Shown here in pieces: positions 13,158-17,224 of a stretch of DNA of 17,224 bases. The DNA comes from Bacteroidales bacterium GP1 (GTDB lineage: Bacteria; Bacteroidota; Bacteroidia; Bacteroidales; Muribaculaceae). The position numbers were made by a program, and so were the translations under genes. The stretch's first letter is position 1, and each line of letters starts with the position of its first letter. The stretch covers positions 9,545 through 26,768 of the forward strand of contig DAAI01000048.1 in NCBI GenBank assembly GCA_001701105.1. The letters run 5' to 3'. Under the pieces are notes generated by a model, which was not told where the DNA came from, searched no databases, and was given only the letters and a program-made list of their open reading frames with translations.

Positions 13158-15749
13158 ATGAACTTTAACAATTTCACGATTAAGTCACAAGAAGTGGTTC
13201 AGAAAGCCATCGACTATGCCAAAGAGGCGGGTCAGCAGCAGATTGAACCGGTTCATTTGCTTAAGGCCATCATCTCTGAAGGTGAATCGATTGTCAATTT
13301 CATCTTCCAGAAGACAGGAGTAAGCCTACAGGTGGTAAAAAGCGGTATAGATGCCGCCATTGCTACTCTTCCAAGAGTTTCGGGAGGCGATGTATTCTTA
13401 TCACGCGAATCAAACGATGCACTTCAGAAAGCCATTGATTTCTCAAAATCCAATGGCGATGAATATGTATCTGTAGAGGCTATGCTGATGGGAATTTTCC
13501 TTTCTAATTCTAAGGCATCTCAGATTCTTAAGGATTCAGGACTTACTGAAAAGGGTCTAAAAGCCGCGATAACCGAACTGCGTAAAGGCAATACGGTTAA
13601 AGATCAAAGTGCTGAAGAATCTTATCAGGCCCTTAGCAAATACGCCATTAACCTAAACGATCGCGCTCGTAACGGAAAACTCGACCCGGTTATTGGGCGT
13701 GATGAGGAAATTCGCCGAGTATTGCAGATTCTGTCAAGAAGGACAAAGAACAATCCTATGCTTGTCGGAGAACCGGGCACGGGTAAGACAGCCATTGCCG
13801 AAGGCTTGGCAATGCGTATTGTACGCGGGGATGTTCCGGAGAATTTGAAATCTAAACAAATTTTCTCCCTCGATATGGGAGCTCTCGTGGCAGGCGCAAA
13901 GTATAAAGGCGAGTTTGAAGAGCGACTGAAGGCTATAGTAAATGAAGTTACTAAAAGCGACGGTGAGATAATCCTCTTTATCGATGAGATCCATACTCTT
14001 GTCGGTGCCGGCAAAGGCGAGGGAGCAATGGATGCCGCTAATATTCTAAAGCCTGCTCTGGCTCGCGGTGAACTCCGGTCGATCGGTGCGACTACATTGG
14101 ATGAATACCAGAAGTACTTTGAAAAGGATAAGGCTCTTGAACGCCGTTTCCAGAAAGTTATGGTCAATGAGCCTGACGAGGCTTCGGCCATCGCTATTCT
14201 CCGCGGCCTGAAGGAGCGTTACGAAAACCACCACAAGGTGCGTATCCGTGATGAGGCGATTATTGCAGCCGTAACTCTCTCCGAGCGTTACATCACCGAT
14301 CGTTTCCTCCCTGACAAGGCTATCGACCTTATTGATGAGGCAGCTTCAAAGCTTAAGCTCGAAATCGACTCAGTGCCCCAGGCTCTCGATGAGATTACCC
14401 GCCGAATAGCTCAGAAAGAAATCGAGCGCGAGGCCATCAAGCGCGAGGGCGACGAAGCCAAGGTGCGCGACATCGAAAAAGAACTCGCCACCATGCGCGA
14501 GGAGGAAAAGGAATATTCCGCCAAGTGGAAAGCCGAGAGAGAGCTCATCAGCAAGATTCAGCAAAACAAGATCGACATCGAGCAGCTCAATTTCGAGGCT
14601 GAGCGTGCCGAGCGTGAAGGCGACTATGCCCGTGTGGCCGAGATTCGCTACAGCAAGGTGCAGCAGAAGCAGCAGGAAAACGAGTCTATCCAGGAACAGC
14701 TCAAGATGATGCAGGGCGAAAAAGCCCTTATCAAGGAGGAGGTTGACGCCGAGGATATTGCCGATGTAGTGAGCCGCTGGACCGGTATTCCCGTCAACAA
14801 GATGGTGCAGAGCGAAAAAGAGAAGCTTCTCCATCTTGAGGCCGAGCTCCACAACCGTGTGATCGGTCAGGAGGATGCCATCCGCGCCATTGCCGACGCA
14901 GTGCGCCGCAGCCGTGCCGGTCTTAATGACCCCAAACGACCTATCGGTTCTTTTATCTTCCTCGGAACCACCGGTGTAGGTAAAACCGAGCTTGCCAAGG
15001 CTCTCGCCGAATATCTGTTTGACGATGAGAACATGATGACCCGTATCGACATGAGCGAATATCAGGAGAAACACACTGTGTCGCGTCTCGTAGGAGCGCC
15101 TCCGGGATATGTCGGTTATGATGAAGGCGGTCAGCTCACCGAGGCTGTGAGACGTAAACCTTACTCGGTAGTATTATTTGACGAAATCGAGAAAGCACAT
15201 CCTGATGTATTCAATATTCTGCTTCAGGTGCTCGATGATGGCCGACTTACCGACAACAAGGGTCGTCTTGTGAACTTCAAGAACACCATCATAATCATGA
15301 CCTCAAACATGGGTTCGAATGTGATTCGCGACAACTTCTCCAAGCTCACACCCGAAAACCGTGAGGAGATCATCGAAACCACCAAAGGCGAGGTGATCGA
15401 AATGCTGAAGAAAACCATCCGTCCCGAGTTCCTCAACCGTATCGACGAAACGATCATGTTTACCCCTCTCAACGAGCGTGAAATCGAAGAGATCGTGGGT
15501 CTGCAGATCAATTCAGTCAAGAAGATGCTCGAGCGCAACGGCGTTACTCTCGAAGTTACTCCCGCCGCCCTGCGTCTGCTGGCCGAGGAAGGCTATGATC
15601 CCGAGTTCGGTGCCCGACCCGTCAAGAGGGTTATCCACCGCATGGTGCTCAATCAGCTGTCGAAAGACATCCTTGCCCAGAAGGTTGACCGCACCCGTCC
15701 TATCGTGATTGATGTTGACAAAGATGGTAACCTCACTTTCTCAAATTAA
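13158..15749 (+). CDS. clpB: ATP-dependent disaggregase ClpB
   Basis: ClpB threads aggregated proteins through its hexameric pore together with DnaK/DnaJ/GrpE. The 863-residue protein has the full layout: two Clp_N repeats (about 1-145), AAA module 1 with Walker A GEPGTGKT (204-211) and FIDEIHTLVGAG, and a coiled-coil middle domain (about 400-525) rich in charged heptads. AAA module 2 follows with Walker A GTTGVGKT (603-610), the GYVGYDEGG pore-loop segment and LFDEIEKAHPDV, and then the C-terminal D2-small domain. The middle domain distinguishes ClpB from ClpA, and no ClpP-binding IGF/L loop was seen. Codon and base use change inside the gene near 14,200: the first part uses mixed codons with many GAA and CTT, the rest mostly GAG, CTC and CGC. 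The reading frame and domains are unbroken across the change. Confidence 0.97.
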   Translation: MNFNNFTIKSQEVVQKAIDYAKEAGQQQIEPVHLLKAIISEGESIVNFIFQKTGVSLQVVKSGIDAAIATLPRVSGGDVFLSRESNDALQKAIDFSKSNGDEYVSVEAMLMGIFLSNSKASQILKDSGLTEKGLKAAITELRKGNTVKDQSAEESYQALSKYAINLNDRARNGKLDPVIGRDEEIRRVLQILSRRTKNNPMLVGEPGTGKTAIAEGLAMRIVRGDVPENLKSKQIFSLDMGALVAGAKYKGEFEERLKAIVNEVTKSDGEIILFIDEIHTLVGAGKGEGAMDAANILKPALARGELRSIGATTLDEYQKYFEKDKALERRFQKVMVNEPDEASAIAILRGLKERYENHHKVRIRDEAIIAAVTLSERYITDRFLPDKAIDLIDEAASKLKLEIDSVPQALDEITRRIAQKEIEREAIKREGDEAKVRDIEKELATMREEEKEYSAKWKAERELISKIQQNKIDIEQLNFEAERAEREGDYARVAEIRYSKVQQKQQENESIQEQLKMMQGEKALIKEEVDAEDIADVVSRWTGIPVNKMVQSEKEKLLHLEAELHNRVIGQEDAIRAIADAVRRSRAGLNDPKRPIGSFIFLGTTGVGKTELAKALAEYLFDDENMMTRIDMSEYQEKHTVSRLVGAPPGYVGYDEGGQLTEAVRRKPYSVVLFDEIEKAHPDVFNILLQVLDDGRLTDNKGRLVNFKNTIIIMTSNMGSNVIRDNFSKLTPENREEIIETTKGEVIEMLKKTIRPEFLNRIDETIMFTPLNEREIEEIVGLQINSVKKMLERNGVTLEVTPAALRLLAEEGYDPEFGARPVKRVIHRMVLNQLSKDILAQKVDRTRPIVIDVDKDGNLTFSN

Positions 15750-15754
15750 ATTTG
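15747..15754 (+). promoter_or_regulatory. Possible -7 element for the downstream lipoprotein gene
   Basis: TAAATTTG overlaps the clpB stop codon and fits TAnnTTTG. No TTG sits at the right -33 distance. If used, the lipoprotein leader would be about 73 nt and would contain a weak AAACCA/TGGTTT hairpin (15763-15781). The alternative is read-through from clpB. Confidence 0.35.
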
Positions 15755-15833
15755 ATATTCTGAAACCAAACGACATGGTTTATCGTTATATAATAAAAGT
15801 CTAATTAAATTCTTAATCTAAACAAAAAAAGTC

Positions 15834-16307
15834 ATGAAAAAGCTTCTTTATCTTCTTATTGCACTCCCTGCTCTGCTCTTTGCAGCTTGCAGCAACGACG
15901 ATGATTATCCTGATGTAAAGGTAGGCCTCAGCTATGAAGGCGCAACCTCGGTTGACGGAACTCTCTATTGCGTTCAGGGTGATACTCTCTCAGTCGACAG
16001 CGTGTTTGTAACACCGGTTAACCCCAACTCACGCGCTCTTATCGGTTCTGTAACTTATGTATTCGACGGCCGTCCCCTCGGCATCGCTCCTACTTCGCCT
16101 TTTGCAATCTCAATTCTCACCGAGACTATTCCTACCGGAACTTATGATCTGAGACTTCAGATGTCGGTGTTTGAGAATGGCCGAACCCCCGGCATTGCAT
16201 ATGTTACCGTGCCTGTAACCATCGTGAAATCCGAGTCCGACATTCCTGCCGGAGCCAAGGGAACTCCCGGTTACTACAGCGTCAATCCGACTGTAAAGGA
16301 TAAGTAA
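15834..16307 (+). CDS. Small predicted surface lipoprotein, Ig-like fold suspected
   Basis: A 157-residue protein of unknown function. Residues 1-18 form a lipoprotein signal peptide (MKKLL, hydrophobic core) ending in the lipobox FAAC, so Cys19 should be lipidated. The next residues, SNDDDYPD, are acidic and resemble the Bacteroidota lipoprotein export signal that directs lipoproteins to the cell surface. The rest is strand-rich (for example SVTYVFDGRPLGIAPTSPF followed by GTYDLRLQ, about 65-105), a pattern common in Ig-like beta-sandwich domains; no catalytic motif is visible. It follows clpB by 84 nt in the same direction and ends before a strong terminator, so partial co-transcription with clpB is possible. 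The product name is by architecture only. Confidence 0.8.
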   Translation: MKKLLYLLIALPALLFAACSNDDDYPDVKVGLSYEGATSVDGTLYCVQGDTLSVDSVFVTPVNPNSRALIGSVTYVFDGRPLGIAPTSPFAISILTETIPTGTYDLRLQMSVFENGRTPGIAYVTVPVTIVKSESDIPAGAKGTPGYYSVNPTVKDK

Positions 16308-16340
16308 CCCCCATCTTACCATCCATTTATAAATTAGCCC

Positions 16341-16380
16341 GAGGGCCTGACTTCCTACACGGAAATCAGGCCCTCTCTTT
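16341..16380 (+). terminator. Strong hairpin terminator, probably bidirectional
   Basis: GAGGGCCTGA (16341-16350) pairs perfectly with TCAGGCCCTC (16366-16375). After one mismatch, 4 more bp extend the stem (16352-16355 with 16361-16364) around a loop of about 5 nt. A T-rich tract follows on the plus strand. The stem lies between the convergent lipoprotein gene (ends 16307) and the barrel gene (ends 16400), so it can serve both; the T-tract on the minus-strand side is weaker. Confidence 0.85.
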
Positions 16381-16399
16381 GTTTATTCACCCATAGGGA

Positions 16400-17224
16400 T
16401 TACCTCTTTTTGGGCTGTATGTTGAGTCGGTAGATGGCGTGGAGCATGGCGTAGCTCGGCAGGGTATTGTAGCGGGTCTCGGTGCGTCCCTGCGAGTTCA
16501 TAGTGAAGCGCACGTTGCTCAACTGACCGAGAATGTCGAAGCCGTCGAGGGCAAAGGTGAGGTTGCCCTGCATGATGCTTTTGGCCACGCGGGCATTCCA
16601 CACGAGGTCGTTGGTGTTGAGGCGCGAATCGCTGTAACCCCGGCGAGAGTGCATCATGAGGTCGGTGGTTACGGAGATGTTCCACGGCAGTTTGACTGCG
16701 CGGACAACCACGCCGTAGTCAAAATCAACGGCGCTGATGGGGTCAAAACTTTCGATCGGCGAAGTGACTTTGCGCCAGTCGGCGTTGCCGGTAGCTGTGA
16801 CTTCAAAGCCGTCGGCGATTTTATAGGTCAGGCTCGCTTTACCTCCCACGCTGAGGTTGCGCACGGTGCTGAGATCACGGCCTATGAGGTCGACCGAGTT
16901 CTGATAGAGGGCGCGGACGTTGAGATCGGGCTGCCACTTGCCGAGCCGGCGCCAATACCAGGGAGAGGAGAGCTTGGCTCTTATATCCCAGTTGCCGTTG
17001 ACATTCACAGGCCGGTAGGTGGTCACGCCGGTGGTCATGTTATAGTCGGCGGCCTGGGCTATCATGTTGCGGTAGTTGGTATAGGTCACCTCAAGACCCG
17101 GGCCTTTGCCGGCGATGTTATAGAGGTTCATGTAAACCTCGTGGCTGCGGGTCATCTTGAGGTCGGGGTTACCGAGGAAGATAAAGAGGGGATTTGCGGC
17201 CACGCCCTGGCAGTGTCGCTCACC
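16400..17224 (-). CDS. Outer-membrane beta-barrel protein (OMP_b-brl_3-like), C-terminal 274 residues
   Basis: The minus-strand frame is open to the right edge, so only the 3' end is seen; the upstream codons visible beyond 17203 (reading GERHCQG) stay in frame, and the GTG at 17203 is not a likely start. The sequence is a run of alternating hydrophobic/polar beta strands with aromatic girdles. It includes the NPDLKMTRSHEV segment typical of the C-terminal half of TonB-receptor-like barrels of the PF14905 type. It ends in YAMLHAIYRLNI before a basic QPKKR tail. Such proteins are usually several hundred residues longer, with a carboxypeptidase-regulatory-like and plug region. Ligand unknown. 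It converges on the lipoprotein gene, sharing the terminator at 16341-16380. Base composition is GC-rich. Confidence 0.83.
   Translation of the reverse strand, partial: GERHCQGVAANPLFIFLGNPDLKMTRSHEVYMNLYNIAGKGPGLEVTYTNYRNMIAQAADYNMTTGVTTYRPVNVNGNWDIRAKLSSPWYWRRLGKWQPDLNVRALYQNSVDLIGRDLSTVRNLSVGGKASLTYKIADGFEVTATGNADWRKVTSPIESFDPISAVDFDYGVVVRAVKLPWNISVTTDLMMHSRRGYSDSRLNTNDLVWNARVAKSIMQGNLTFALDGFDILGQLSNVRFTMNSQGRTETRYNTLPSYAMLHAIYRLNIQPKKR

Noticed and set aside
14370..15074. Long minus-strand open frame (234 codons) inside clpB
   Set aside because: It is a shadow frame caused by the GC-rich, biased codons of clpB; the translation is a leucine-rich antisense pattern without a family.

Overview
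The window reads as a chromosomal core-gene segment of a Bacteroidales bacterium, most likely a gut Muribaculaceae-type organism (the family-level guess is inference). Reasons: promoter candidates fit the Bacteroidota pattern (a TTTG/TTG near -33 and TAnnTTTG near -7); Shine-Dalgarno sequences are not conspicuous; a PF14905-type outer-membrane barrel and a lipoprotein with an acidic run after the lipobox cysteine are present; and the proteins resemble Bacteroidota family members. I see no mobile element, CRISPR array, prophage or defence cassette.

Layout. (1) 1-49: 5' part of a tRNA-Arg(ACG) on the minus strand, cut by the window edge, with its own promoter. (2) 190-7757, minus strand: nine tightly packed genes, transcribed in the order udk (uridine kinase), lptB (LPS-export ATPase), a periplasmic N-acetylmuramoyl-L-alanine amidase, an MlaD-like MCE protein, aspartokinase, engB/ysxC GTPase, a GtrA-family membrane protein, rpiB and folB. 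Gaps are 7-78 nt and a well-formed promoter lies upstream of udk. (3) 7758-8065: divergent control region with two back-to-back promoter candidates. (4) 8066-9603, plus strand: mlaE-like permease and mlaF-like ATPase with an ATGA overlap. (5) 9600-12128, minus strand: GT2 glycosyltransferase, lipA and lipB as one operon, converging on mlaF with overlapping stop codons. (6) 12285-12860: a single HdeD/DUF308 membrane protein with its own terminator. (7) 13158-15749: clpB, plus strand. (8) 15834-16307: a small lipoprotein, then a strong terminator, then the convergent 3' part of an outer-membrane beta-barrel gene running off the right edge.

How the genes fit together. Much of segments 2-5 concerns the cell envelope: LPS export (LptB), phospholipid trafficking (MlaD, MlaE and MlaF, split over two divergent units), peptidoglycan cleavage (amidase) and prenyl-phosphate-linked sugar transfer (GT2 and GtrA). 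Housekeeping metabolism is interleaved: uridine salvage, lysine/threonine-family amino acids, pentose phosphates, folate, and lipoate synthesis by LipB then LipA.

The most notable oddity is a change in base and codon composition inside clpB near 14,200. It goes from a mixed, moderate-GC style to a GC-rich style that largely persists to the right edge. It could be recombination or an assembly join. I did not find a convincing undescribed system; the other findings are points of architecture and regulation.
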